Shown one piece after another: positions 27,317-36,292 of a stretch of DNA of 64,000 nucleotides. The translations under genes were made by a program, and so were the position numbers. The stretch lies in assembly GCF_002153425.1 (NCBI RefSeq), contig NZ_KZ119600.1, forward strand, positions 1,029,714-1,093,713, given 5' to 3'. Within the stretch, counting starts at the first letter, position 1, and every line of letters starts with the position of its first letter. This DNA comes from Litchfieldia alkalitelluris. Its GTDB lineage: Bacteria > Bacillota > Bacilli > Bacillales > Salisediminibacteriaceae. A model generated the notes under the pieces. That model worked only from the letters and a program-made list of their open reading frames with translations, searched no databases and was not told the DNA's origin.

Positions 27317-28849
27317 TTAACTTACTGTTTCTTCCTCTTTTTCGTGTTCATTCACTTCTATGTCTTTAGTTTCTTCTACTTTTCTTTTTTCTATCAATTC
27401 TTTAATGGATTTTTTACTTTCACGTGAGGTAAGAACATAAAGAATATCATTTGCCAGAATTTTTGTTTTACCAGAAGGGGTAACGAGATTATTATCTCGT
27501 ATAATTGCATTAACAAGTACTTTATCTGGGAAATCGATATCATTTATTCTCTTACCACTAATACAAGAATCTTCGTCAACGATGAACTCTATTATTTCGG
27601 CATTACTTTTTCCTATGGAAACAAGTTCTAAAGAGTGAGACGATTCAACTTTTTTATTACCTGTTAGACCTAGCCATTTAGCAAAGTGAGCGATAGTTGA
27701 ACCTTGAATTAATGTTGATGTTAAAACAACGAAAAACACCACATTAAAAAACATTTGACTATTGGGAAGCCCAGCTAACATTGGGAAAGTAGCTAAAACT
27801 ATCGGAACAGCACCTCTTAATCCAGCCCAAGAAAGGAATACCTTTTCTTTAAAGGTATATTTCATTCCAATAATAGAAAGAAACACGGCTAAGGGTCTAG
27901 CAATTAAAATGAGGATAACAGAAAGTAATATACCACTTATCATTACATTTAGTGTAAACAATTGAGTTGGGAAAACTAATAATCCAAGGATAATAAACAT
28001 TAATATTTGCATCATCCAGGCGAAACCTTCATTGAAACGGAAGATAGATTGTCTGTAAGTTAAGTCTTCAGCATTACCGATAATTAATGCTGCTACATAA
28101 ACTGCAAGCAGACCACTGGCACCAATTAGTGCTGTCACACTGTATGTTAATAACGCAAATGCTAATGCAAAAACAGGATAAAGTCCACTTGAATCTAGAT
28201 TAATTCGATTGATGGCACCCGAAGCAAGTTTACCTAGTAGTAAACCAATTAATAATCCAATTCCCATTTGCCAAATGAAAGATCCTGCCAATAGTACATA
28301 GCTTGGTTGATCAGCTTGTATAAGCTGAATAAAAGATAAGGTAAGAAACACCGCCATCGGATCGTTTGTACCTGATTCAGCTTCTAATGTTGCTCCTAAT
28401 CTTTGTTTAATGTTTTGCCCCTTTAATACAGCAAATACTGCAGCAGCATCAGTAGAGCCTACGATAGCTCCGAATAAAAATCCCTCTAACCAGGAAACAT
28501 CAAGTATAAGTTTTGCGGCAACAGCAACTACAACAGTGGTTGTTATGACCCCTAAAGTTGCTAGAGCTAGCGAGGGAAATGCAACAGGTCTAACAGTAGA
28601 CCATTTTGTCTGCAAACCACCTTCAAACAAGATAATAACAAGGGCAATAATTCCAATTAATTGCGCGTAATAGGCACTATCAAAATAAATTAGCCCAAGC
28701 CCATCGCTACCGAACAACATTCCGATTGCTATAAATAGTACGAGGGCTGGCACACCTAAACGGCTTGAAAACTTAGTTGTCATTACTCCTACGATTAGTA
28801 ATAGAGCACCAAGAAGTACAACGTAATCTGGATTAAAACTGACTTCCAT
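27317..28849 (-). CDS. K+/H+ (or Na+/H+) antiporter, CPA1 NhaP2 type with TrkA-C domain
   Basis: 510 residues. About 13 membrane helices contain CPA1 landmarks: FEGGLQTKW, GAIVGSTDAAAVFAVL, the ESGTNDP motif with the ion-binding Asp, and LSWAGLRGAVPIVLA. Residues about 405-485 form a TrkA-C (RCK-C) domain, which senses ligands such as nucleotides in NhaP2/KhtU-like exporters. The C-terminal 30 residues are almost all Lys and Glu. The TrkA-C domain favours K+/H+ exchange. No c-di-AMP riboswitch was seen upstream. Confidence 0.9.
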   Translation of the reverse strand: MEVSFNPDYVVLLGALLLIVGVMTTKFSSRLGVPALVLFIAIGMLFGSDGLGLIYFDSAYYAQLIGIIALVIILFEGGLQTKWSTVRPVAFPSLALATLGVITTTVVVAVAAKLILDVSWLEGFLFGAIVGSTDAAAVFAVLKGQNIKQRLGATLEAESGTNDPMAVFLTLSFIQLIQADQPSYVLLAGSFIWQMGIGLLIGLLLGKLASGAINRINLDSSGLYPVFALAFALLTYSVTALIGASGLLAVYVAALIIGNAEDLTYRQSIFRFNEGFAWMMQILMFIILGLLVFPTQLFTLNVMISGILLSVILILIARPLAVFLSIIGMKYTFKEKVFLSWAGLRGAVPIVLATFPMLAGLPNSQMFFNVVFFVVLTSTLIQGSTIAHFAKWLGLTGNKKVESSHSLELVSIGKSNAEIIEFIVDEDSCISGKRINDIDFPDKVLVNAIIRDNNLVTPSGKTKILANDILYVLTSRESKKSIKELIEKRKVEETKDIEVNEHEKEEETVS

Positions 28850-29165
28850 TAATAATAATCCCCCTCTCTCTGTAAGTATTCATGATGTAACTATTTATAT
28901 ATAGGTAAGAACTTTACAATTGATTGAATATTGATTATTATAACATAAAAACAACCATGACGTTACATAGATGCATTTGAATGTTGTGTTATGTAACATT
29001 AGTTACACTAGAAACGTAACAGGTACTTTAAGGAGTAATGATGATAAACACATCAGGCTTATAGATAGTCGTAATTATCATTGACAAAAGAGAAATCAGG
29101 TTGCCAAAATAGACAAGTCTAGGTTTTGCCAATTATCACCTGTATATAAAGGAAGGATATTAAAG
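28850..29165. other. Divergent intergenic region: antiporter and recombinase promoters
   Basis: GTTACATA (28962-28969) is inverted at 28990-28997 as TATGTAAC, a possible binding site or stem. TTGACA at 29081-29086 with CAAAAT 18 bp later may be the recombinase promoter. Nothing else recognised. Confidence 0.4.
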
Positions 29166-29723
29166 ATGGAATTTGTGGAAGCCATAAAAGACCGTGAAAA
29201 AATTAAAGTAATTAAAGAAATCTTATTTCATCGTTCTAAACGTGATTATTTATTATTTACTTTTGGAATAAATACAGGGCTTAAAATTAGTGAAATCCTA
29301 AATATTAAAATTCATGAGATAATGGATCATAATAAAATAAAACAATTTTATGTGTTGGAAGGAAAAGAAGAAAGAGCTATTTATTTGAATGACCAAGTAA
29401 AAGTAGCGTTAAATGCCTATTTCAATGAATTACCAACAATAAAAGAAGACGAATATCTATTCCGTTCAAAAAAAAGTGAATTACCAATCACTAGACAGCA
29501 AGCATATCGAATTATTAATGCAGTAGCTAGAGAAGCAGGGATAGAATCAAAAATAGGTACACATACATTAAGAAAAACATTTGGATACCATGCTTACCGG
29601 AGTGGTGTAGCGATCTCCTTATTACAGAAAATCTTTCATCACTCTTCTAGAAGAGAAACCTTGAAGTATATAGGCGTTGACAATATGGAAATTATGCATC
29701 CAAAAATTGATGTGAATTTATAA
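29166..29723 (+). CDS. Short orphan tyrosine recombinase/integrase
   Basis: 185 residues, essentially only the catalytic domain of the XerC/D-integrase family; the core-binding SAM-like domain is missing. Catalytic residues visible are the lysine of LEGKEE (Lys67), HTLR (His133, Arg136), the second His (His159, in FHHSS) and the nucleophile Tyr168. The first catalytic arginine, normally in TGLRISE, is Lys40 (NTGLKISE). Ribosome site AAGGAAGG. It has no neighbouring phage genes, recognisable att sites or excisionase. It may be a domesticated recombinase or an inactive relative. Confidence 0.82.
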   Translation: MEFVEAIKDREKIKVIKEILFHRSKRDYLLFTFGINTGLKISEILNIKIHEIMDHNKIKQFYVLEGKEERAIYLNDQVKVALNAYFNELPTIKEDEYLFRSKKSELPITRQQAYRIINAVAREAGIESKIGTHTLRKTFGYHAYRSGVAISLLQKIFHHSSRRETLKYIGVDNMEIMHPKIDVNL

Positions 29724-29729
29724 GTGAAA

Positions 29730-29767
29730 GCGGGACCTAATATGGAAAGGTCCCGCACGTTTTGTGA
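29730..29767. terminator. GCGGGACC hairpin between recombinase and MFS genes
   Basis: GCGGGACCT (29730-29738) pairs with AGGTCCCGC (29748-29756), followed by ACGTTTTGTGAC. It sits between convergent genes and shares its core with the hairpin at 26320-26370. Confidence 0.75.
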
Positions 29768-29773
29768 CTATCT

Positions 29774-30946
29774 TTATGTTGCTTCTAGCTGCAAGTTTTT
29801 TGAACGGTTATAATATACCCGGTATAAGAGAAAAGCAATAATGGAAAGTGCGATTCCTGAGATATATGGTAAACCAATCGTAATGGAAAAGAGGAGTCCA
29901 CCTAATGGAGGGCCAATGATTCTACCTAGAGAGTCAAAGGACGAAAGCAATCCAGTCGTACTCCCATGTCCTGTTGTAGATTTCTTAGTAAGTAGGGAAG
30001 ATACGCTAGGACGGATGAATCCATTCCCGACTCCAAATACAGTAAGGAAGATGGCTGCTGTTGCAAAGCTATCCACAAATAAGATTAACCCGAAACCAAT
30101 AGCTGAGATTAATACACCTAATTGTATGACGAAACCTTCCCCTAGTTTTTTAGTTAGTCTTCCCACTAGCCCACCTTGTACTAGAGCACCTGCAAATCCC
30201 ATGATCATGAATATGTAACCAAGTTGTACAGTAGTTAAGCCAGCAGTTTCTGCGGCGAAGTAAGCGAACGTAGCTTCAAGACCTGCTAGTGATACAGAAA
30301 CAAAAAACTGCAAAAAATATAAAATAGATACAGGCCCCTTGAGCGCTCTTCTCAAAGGTGTTCTTCCTCTCTCCATTTGTCCCCTATCAGCAGCTGATAA
30401 TGATTCCTTTAATACAAACATGACTACAAAAAAGGTTAAGAGAGAAGAAATTCCTGAGATATAAAAAGGCATGTGCAAGCTTATATCAGAAAAAATGCCG
30501 CCTATAGCTGGACCAAACACAAAACCAAGTCCGACAGAGGCGCCGATAATCCCCATTCCCTTTCCACGCTCGTCTTCTCTAGTAATATCGGCTACATAAG
30601 CCATTACTGTAGGCATATTGGCAGAAGAAAGAAACCCACCGATGGTACGTGCTGCAAATAACATCCAAAGTTGTGTAGATAATGCCATTAAGAAAAAAGA
30701 TAGGGACAGTCCTGCAATCCCAATCATCATAACTGGTTTCCGACCAATTCGGTCTGAAACTCGTCCCCACATTGGAGCAAAAATAAACTGCATTAAAGAA
30801 TATACAGCCATTAAGAGACCAAGATGTGTTGGGGAGGCGCCCATTTCTTCAGCGTAGAATGGTAAAACAGGTATAATGATCCCAAAGCCGACCATGACGA
30901 GGAACATGACTGCAAATAATATAGGTAGTGCTTTCTTCTTTTCCAA
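29774..30946 (-). CDS. MFS drug/metabolite exporter, DHA1 type
   Basis: About 390 residues and 12 membrane helices. The helix 2-3 loop has the MFS signature GRVSDRIGRKPVM, and helix 5 contains the antiporter motif C-like GASVGLGFVFGPAIGG. This places it with the DHA1 family that includes Bmr, Blt and Tet exporters. The start is uncertain: TTG at 30946 is about 8 bases from GGAG, whereas GTG at 30955 directly abuts it. No regulator gene is adjacent. Substrate unknown. Confidence 0.85.
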   Translation of the reverse strand: MEKKKALPILFAVMFLVMVGFGIIIPVLPFYAEEMGASPTHLGLLMAVYSLMQFIFAPMWGRVSDRIGRKPVMMIGIAGLSLSFFLMALSTQLWMLFAARTIGGFLSSANMPTVMAYVADITREDERGKGMGIIGASVGLGFVFGPAIGGIFSDISLHMPFYISGISSLLTFFVVMFVLKESLSAADRGQMERGRTPLRRALKGPVSILYFLQFFVSVSLAGLEATFAYFAAETAGLTTVQLGYIFMIMGFAGALVQGGLVGRLTKKLGEGFVIQLGVLISAIGFGLILFVDSFATAAIFLTVFGVGNGFIRPSVSSLLTKKSTTGHGSTTGLLSSFDSLGRIIGPPLGGLLFSITIGLPYISGIALSIIAFLLYRVYYNRSKNLQLEAT

Positions 30947-31048
30947 TTCCTTCACTCCAATTTACAACTAGAACCATGATTAATACGTAAATTATAAGTT
31001 TATCCCTAAAAGGTAGTCAAATATTGTGTTTTTGAAACAAAAAATAAG

Positions 31049-31077
31049 AAAAGGTCACCAAGAATAGGTAACCTTTT
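31049..31077 (-). terminator. Terminator of the YjcZ-type gene
   Basis: AAAAGGTCACC pairs with GGTAACCTTTT; on the minus strand the stem is followed by CTTATTTTTTG. Confidence 0.75.
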
Positions 31078-31095
31078 CAGTGTAGGTCTGGAGAA

Positions 31096-31206
31096 TTAAT
31101 ATCCGTACCCGCTATATACTGCTGCACCGATAATTGCTAATAGGATGAACATGACAAGGATAAATGCAAAACCTGCATATCCTGTATAACCAGTGTGACC
31201 GCTCAT
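31096..31206 (-). CDS. YjcZ-family sporulation peptide
   Basis: 36 residues, found by reading the minus strand by eye. The sequence opens MSGHTGYTGYAGFAFIL, continues as one hydrophobic helix (about 12-30) and ends in AVYSGYGY. Gly/Tyr-rich ends around a single helix, with a YAGFAFILVMFILL core, are diagnostic of the YjcZ/SscA sporulation peptides found in spore coats of Bacillus. The ATG follows AAGGGGG by about 9 bases. An exact SigK-type promoter lies upstream, so expression should be in the late mother cell. Confidence 0.88.
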   Translation of the reverse strand: MSGHTGYTGYAGFAFILVMFILLAIIGAAVYSGYGY

Positions 31207-31245
31207 TACTATGACACCCCCTTGGAGCCGATAGAAAATACAATA

Positions 31246-31272
31246 TATAATATGGGGAAGTTGGCAACTCGT
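31246..31272 (-). promoter_or_regulatory. SigK-type promoter of the YjcZ gene
   Basis: On the minus strand AC, then 16 bases, then CATATTATA: an exact match to the SigK consensus AC-N16-CATANNNTA. The predicted transcript starts near 31238, leaving about 30 bases of leader before the ATG. The remaining 31273-31508 interval is AT-rich and must hold the promoter of the divergent amidohydrolase gene, which was not recognised. Confidence 0.75.
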
Positions 31273-31508
31273 ATAGTGAGATACCCAATTTCACGAGTAT
31301 TTTTTCTCTTTAGTTGACGATAATTTTGTGTAGACTTTTTTTATAGGTTTAACCGACTTGATTAAGATAGCAATCTAAGGTCAAAAAATATATAATATTG
31401 TTGAATTCCAATGTTCCACTTATGTTTTTTTGTCATTATACCGAAACTTCATACTGTAGAATTTTGGTGAAAAATATACTTATAGCAAGTATGAAAGGGA
31501 ATGATCGT

Positions 31509-33926
31509 ATGTCATTTAAAAATTTCCAATTAAAACATGTTGTTCTTTTAATAATTCCACTGGTTTTACTTTTTGTTATCATTAGTACGGTTTTTATGAA
31601 TGATTCTGCAACGGAGGAGGTTCCTTCAGAACAAGGAGTTGGTGAGAAAGAATCTGTAGTTGATGAACAGGATTATAATCCATTGATTGATTCAGGTTTT
31701 GAGGAAAAACTTACGTACTCAACAAATGAAGTTGTTCAACTAGCAGTCAATAGTGATTTAATAGCATTATTATTTTTAAACGAAAATAATGAGCAATTAG
31801 AGTTGGCTGTTGGGAGTATCACTTATGGAATGGAAGACGTCTTACTTTTAGATGGATTTCCAGTTGAAGAAAGGGATACATTTTCACTTGCATGGGTCCC
31901 TGACTCCACGAGTTTAATGGTAAGCTACAAGGACGGAGATGCGTGGCAGTTAGTTACTTATGATGTGACAACAGAAGAGGAAGAAGTAATACATACATTT
32001 GATGAACCAATTAGTAACATTGCATTTTCTCATGTACAAGACCATATATACTACTCACAGCCATTACCAAGTAATCCAGAAATCTCAACTATTCGAATAA
32101 ATAATTGGTCATTTGATGCGCCATTAGATATTTTTCAAATAGATTCTGGAAATAAAGTAGAAGAATTTTCTGTTGCTCCTGATCAAAATAAGCTTGCTTA
32201 TATTTTGTCAGTAGGAAATAATGAGCAAGAGTTATGGATTTACGATACAACTGTCAATGAACACAGTTTAACAGCATCCGAGTCCAAAGTAGCTCAACCA
32301 AGTTGGTCAAAAGATGGCAATCTTTTAGCTTTTTCAATAGGAAGTCATGAAGGTCAAGTTATAAATGTTATGAATGTTCATAATGAAGATCAGTGGACAA
32401 TAACAAATGATAGAGGTTATAGTACAAGCCCTTCTTGGACAAAAGATGATAATTTGATATTTTCAACTAAGGTTCAAGAAGAATTTCAAATATTTGAATT
32501 AGATATGGAAAAAACTTATGGCTCAAAACTTGCTAATGAAGAATCACCAAACTCAGAGAATATTTATGAAGAGTTTGATGCTGTAATTTTAAATGGTATT
32601 GTTGTTGATCCTGAAACTGAGACATTTAAATTTGGATATAACGTAGGTATCAAGGATAAGAAAATTGCAGCTATCACACGAGACGCAATCGAAGGGATAG
32701 ATACTATTGATGCTACAGGTAAGTTGGTGACACCTGGATTCATTGATATTCTTTCCTTTAACCCTAATGGACAAGGGGAGCATTTCAAGGTAATGGATGG
32801 TGTTACAACCCACTTAGGAATGCATGGTGCGGGAATTGAGTTTCGAACAATGTTTAATAACCTAGAAGGAGCCATGATCAATCATTTTGGAGGTGCCATA
32901 CAGCACTCACATATGAGGACGCGTTTAGGTATTGGTAGTTACGAACCTGCTACAGATGCACAAATAGAACAAATGAGAGAGATGACACACCGTGCTGCAC
33001 AAGAAGGGGCGATAGGAATCTCCCTTAGTCCAGAGTATTACCCAGGAATGACTCCAGAAGAAATTAAAGCTGTCATGGAAGTCGGAAAGGAATACGATTT
33101 AGTATCTTTCTTCCACGTTCGTTATTCAACCATGTATGGTGAGGGTGGGAATAACTTTGATGCATTAGAAGAAGTAATTGGCTACGCTAGGGAACTGGAT
33201 GTTCCGGTACAAGTACAGCACATTAATAGTACTGGTGGAACTTTTTCTATGGAAGAATCACTAGCTATGATTGATGAAGCAAGGGCAGAAGGATTAGATA
33301 TTACGATAGACATGTACCCATATAATTACTGGGCAACATGGGCGAATACAGCACGATTTTCAGAAGGATTTAGAGAAAGGTTCCAATTAGATTACTCTGA
33401 TTTGCAAGTAGCAAACTCTGAGGAACGTCTTACGGCTGATACTTTCGCACAATATCGGAGACAGAGAATTTTATTAATTGCATACGGTATTCCAGAAGAA
33501 GATGTTCGCTTAGCGATGATGCCAGACTATGCAATGGTGGGAAGTGATACGATTATGGTCCCGCCTGATTTTAATAACCACCCAAGGGGCTCAGGTACTT
33601 TTTCTCGAATGTACCGTAAGTATGTGAAAGAAACAGAAACAATACCTTTCATGAAAGCATTACGTATGATGACTAATTTACCTGTCGAGCGCTTGGAAAA
33701 CGTTGCTGAGTCTTTGCAGACAAAAGGACGTTTCCAAGTGGGAATGGATGCAGATATTAATATTATTAATTATGAGGAGATAAGAGATACTGCAGGACCA
33801 GAGAATGTAGCTAGCTTTTCTGAAGGAATTGACTATGTTTTTGTTGATGGGACTATTGTTAAAGATTTGAATGGTATCCGTAAAAATATATTCCCAGGAC
33901 AAGTCATCCGTAGTCATTTTGAATAG
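31509..33926 (+). CDS. Membrane-anchored fusion of a beta-propeller and a D-aminoacylase-like amidohydrolase
   Basis: 805 residues from the ATG at 31509, 8 bases after AAAGGGA. An N-terminal membrane helix (about 10-30) is followed by TolB/PD40-like propeller blades (about 60-355; QPSWSKDGNLLAFS and SPSWTKDDNLIFS are typical) and an amidohydrolase domain (about 365-805). The latter resembles N-acyl-D-amino-acid deacylases: GFIDIL (410), FFHVR (His536), VQHINS (His571), IDMYPYN, MVGSDT (Asp680) and FSRMYRKYV. The HxH metal pair after GFID is replaced by Leu415 and Phe417. The enzyme would act outside the cell. Loss of one metal site may mean a mononuclear or altered enzyme. Confidence 0.82.
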   Translation: MSFKNFQLKHVVLLIIPLVLLFVIISTVFMNDSATEEVPSEQGVGEKESVVDEQDYNPLIDSGFEEKLTYSTNEVVQLAVNSDLIALLFLNENNEQLELAVGSITYGMEDVLLLDGFPVEERDTFSLAWVPDSTSLMVSYKDGDAWQLVTYDVTTEEEEVIHTFDEPISNIAFSHVQDHIYYSQPLPSNPEISTIRINNWSFDAPLDIFQIDSGNKVEEFSVAPDQNKLAYILSVGNNEQELWIYDTTVNEHSLTASESKVAQPSWSKDGNLLAFSIGSHEGQVINVMNVHNEDQWTITNDRGYSTSPSWTKDDNLIFSTKVQEEFQIFELDMEKTYGSKLANEESPNSENIYEEFDAVILNGIVVDPETETFKFGYNVGIKDKKIAAITRDAIEGIDTIDATGKLVTPGFIDILSFNPNGQGEHFKVMDGVTTHLGMHGAGIEFRTMFNNLEGAMINHFGGAIQHSHMRTRLGIGSYEPATDAQIEQMREMTHRAAQEGAIGISLSPEYYPGMTPEEIKAVMEVGKEYDLVSFFHVRYSTMYGEGGNNFDALEEVIGYARELDVPVQVQHINSTGGTFSMEESLAMIDEARAEGLDITIDMYPYNYWATWANTARFSEGFRERFQLDYSDLQVANSEERLTADTFAQYRRQRILLIAYGIPEEDVRLAMMPDYAMVGSDTIMVPPDFNNHPRGSGTFSRMYRKYVKETETIPFMKALRMMTNLPVERLENVAESLQTKGRFQVGMDADINIINYEEIRDTAGPENVASFSEGIDYVFVDGTIVKDLNGIRKNIFPGQVIRSHFE

Positions 33927-33950
33927 AAGGACTGACTTATACTGAAATGA

Positions 33951-33984
33951 AGCCCTCGATCAAGAACGATTGAGGGCTTTTCTC
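33951..33984 (+). terminator. Terminator after the amidohydrolase gene
   Basis: AGCCCTCGATC pairs with GATTGAGGGCT (one G-U), followed by TTTTC. Convergent with the DUF4173 gene. Confidence 0.8.
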
Positions 33985-34016
33985 ATTTTCAATCCTATTA
34001 TATAAATCACGTCTTG

Positions 34017-35492
34017 TTAATTATTGTCTTCTAGGTTAACTTCTCGTAGAGCTACTTTTGCACGTTCCCGAGATAAATTATAGGAATACCAATTCAATTC
34101 TCCTAATTCCCGTTCTTTCTCCATCAGAATTGTCCTTAAGTGATCCATGTCAGGGTCATCTTTGTATTTCTGATATAAGTCAGTAAGTTTAGGGACTGCA
34201 GAGGAGGACAATCTCTCTAAATAATAATAATCTATTTTACCTGTTTGTTCGTACCTTTCTATGTTTTTCGAGACGATTATTTCGTCAATCCCAATTAGAT
34301 TTATTCCAACATAAAACAAGAGGGAGAAAATAATATAGAAACGGGCAAGTGATAATCGTTGTATCCAAACTTTCAATAAGCTAAAGGCGAAGATTACGAT
34401 TAAGTAGATCATGGCTGCATGTGCAAAAATTCTCGCATACGTATAGCCATAAGCTTCTTCATACATTAGTAATCGCATGAAAGCTGAAGTAAGCATAATT
34501 CCACTGAAAAGAATAAGTAATGTCCATTGAATCTTTATGAAGACATTTGGCATTTTCATAAATCGAAGGGTAGTCGCAAGTGTTCCGAAGTTAATGAGCG
34601 TTACAACTAAAAGCTCAAAGAATCCTCGGCGAGCATATTCCGCATAAGTTAGTCCTGTATTTGTTAAATCGCCTCCACTAAAAAAGTATTGAAATTGGAC
34701 GATTGTAAACAGAAGATATATCAAATTCATACAAATTAGAACGGTTGCTACGATAGTGGAATCCCACTGTCCCTTAGCTATCACTGAATGACTCAATCCA
34801 TTAGGGGGAGCGTGATGCCTCTGTTTCCTTTTTTTTCTGAGTATTAAAAGATAGGATAAAAACACTAGCGTAAGTAGAGTAATTCGTATCAAATCCCAGA
34901 AAACACTTAAGTTAATACTTAATAGAAAATTTGGAATGGATAAAAATAAATTAGCAAATTCTGCATCTGCCATTAAAAGTAAATTGACGACGATAAAAAG
35001 TAATGGGAATGCAATGATTAATCCGATTGTAATTTTTTTACCTGTATTATAGGTCCCTGCACCAATGTTTCTTTTACTAGATCGAGTTGTCATCTTGATA
35101 ATTGTTCCAGCCCCAGATAAGGTTTGTGCTAGTTTAAGTTTTGTGTAATGAAGAAACTTAGGCGTGTGCCATGATAGGTTACTCGGACTTGTTAAAACGA
35201 TGGTATGAGCGAGAATTAGGATAGGAATAAGAATGTAATTGAGCACATTAAAGATTGGGTTTGAGTAGATGAAATAGCAGATACTTAATGCGCCTATAAT
35301 AAAAATTAGTAGCCCACTTATACGTTTATGGGTAAAGGGCTCTTTTTTTTGCTGCCAGAAAAAAATGGTGTAAAACACTAGTATAAACATACTGTAAAAA
35401 ATACCAATTGGACTCTTAAATAGAGCGATATTTGCGATGACAGCTAACAAAATACAGGCTAATAGGAACAGTAAATTTTTTTCAATCTTCAT
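34017..35492 (-). CDS. DUF4173 polytopic membrane protein
   Basis: 491 residues with about 12 membrane helices. The diagnostic segment YAEYARRGFFELLVVTLINFG (cited in part: YARRGFF) marks the DUF4173/DUF4153 family. A soluble C-terminal tail (about 415-491) is charged and helical. Function is unknown. Two perfect 19-bp palindromes lie directly upstream, and the PadR/DUF1700 pair is next on the same strand, so it is probably part of a PadR-controlled envelope regulon. Confidence 0.82.
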   Translation of the reverse strand: MKIEKNLLFLLACILLAVIANIALFKSPIGIFYSMFILVFYTIFFWQQKKEPFTHKRISGLLIFIIGALSICYFIYSNPIFNVLNYILIPILILAHTIVLTSPSNLSWHTPKFLHYTKLKLAQTLSGAGTIIKMTTRSSKRNIGAGTYNTGKKITIGLIIAFPLLFIVVNLLLMADAEFANLFLSIPNFLLSINLSVFWDLIRITLLTLVFLSYLLILRKKRKQRHHAPPNGLSHSVIAKGQWDSTIVATVLICMNLIYLLFTIVQFQYFFSGGDLTNTGLTYAEYARRGFFELLVVTLINFGTLATTLRFMKMPNVFIKIQWTLLILFSGIMLTSAFMRLLMYEEAYGYTYARIFAHAAMIYLIVIFAFSLLKVWIQRLSLARFYIIFSLLFYVGINLIGIDEIIVSKNIERYEQTGKIDYYYLERLSSSAVPKLTDLYQKYKDDPDMDHLRTILMEKERELGELNWYSYNLSRERAKVALREVNLEDNN

Positions 35493-35521
35493 GTGATAAA
35501 CTCCTCTTCATTAAAGTTTTA

Positions 35522-35540
35522 TACATAGAATTTCTATGTA
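35522..35540. promoter_or_regulatory. 19-bp palindrome, PadR operator candidate 1
   Basis: TACATAGAATTTCTATGTA is perfectly symmetrical (8-bp arms). It lies 30 bp upstream of the DUF4173 start and matches the style of PadR sites. Confidence 0.65.
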
Positions 35541-35603
35541 TATATTTATATTAAATTAACCTTTTCAGGTTTTGGCAGAAATAACATCCTGTTCTAATTT
35601 ATA

Positions 35604-35622
35604 TACATAGTTTTTCTATGTA
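35604..35622. promoter_or_regulatory. 19-bp palindrome, PadR operator candidate 2
   Basis: TACATAGTTTTTCTATGTA has the same outer arms as the palindrome 82 bp away, centre to centre (about eight helical turns). It lies between the stop of the DUF1700 gene and the DUF4173 promoter. Confidence 0.65.
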
Positions 35623-35641
35623 GGTTATCAAAAAAACAACC

Positions 35642-36292
35642 CTATAGTGATCGGAGTATTCCCCAACGAAAACCTGTATAACTTATAGGGTATAAGATGA
35701 TTGTACATAGAATACATGCAATGATAAATGGCTGAGATAATAATGGGTCAAACCACCCAAGCGGTATAACTCGAAAAACTACCAGAGCCATTAAGATTAA
35801 ATTGGGTAATAAGGTAATATAGAATGTTCTATATAAAAGTTTTCTTCCACCGAAACCAAACTCTTTACCAATTTCGTATCCGAGTAGACCCCAAAAAACC
35901 ATGTAAAGCACCATAATCACGGTTGGAATACTTGTGAGAAACCCCCATAATTCATTCGTTATTGTTAAGGGCACAAGGTGATAAACAATGGTTAGGCCAA
36001 TGCCAATAATAAAGAAAATTAAATTAGTGGATATAAATGTCCACTGCGTTTTCGCCGGAGTTACCTCGAATTCCTGACGATACATTGCAGCGAGTTCCTT
36101 TGGAGAACCAACTCTTTCAAGCAATTTTTCCATTGCTTCTGTTTCAGTAACATTCTGGTTACACAAGATGTCTTCTAAAACATCGTCTAGATGTAGATCA
36201 ATTTCATCTAATATTTCGTCAGCATGGGGGACAGTTTTTAATTCTTCTTTTAATGTATCGATATAATCCTGTTTAGATTGAATCATAACCAT
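35642..36292 (-). CDS. DUF1700-like membrane protein (module 2)
   Basis: 216 residues. The N-terminal domain (about 1-75) has the pattern [12 protein letters not shown]...[15 protein letters not shown]...[19 protein letters not shown], a DUF1700/HAAS-type helical prefix. Four membrane helices follow. Several starts are possible; the ATG at 36292 is best spaced from GGGAGA. It overlaps the padR gene by 20 bases. Role unknown; the layout repeats that of module 1 at 15.5-17.2 kb. Confidence 0.8.
   Translation of the reverse strand: MVMIQSKQDYIDTLKEELKTVPHADEILDEIDLHLDDVLEDILCNQNVTETEAMEKLLERVGSPKELAAMYRQEFEVTPAKTQWTFISTNLIFFIIGIGLTIVYHLVPLTITNELWGFLTSIPTVIMVLYMVFWGLLGYEIGKEFGFGGRKLLYRTFYITLLPNLILMALVVFRVIPLGWFDPLLSQPFIIACILCTIILYPISYTGFRWGILRSL

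Noticed and set aside
28850-29165. c-di-AMP (ydaO) riboswitch upstream of the antiporter
   Set aside because: The gap is AT-rich and lacks the conserved GC-rich ydaO elements; only a short dyad is present.
29166-29723. Prophage or integrative element around the recombinase
   Set aside because: No phage genes, excisionase, relaxase, tRNA target or direct att repeats were seen on either side.
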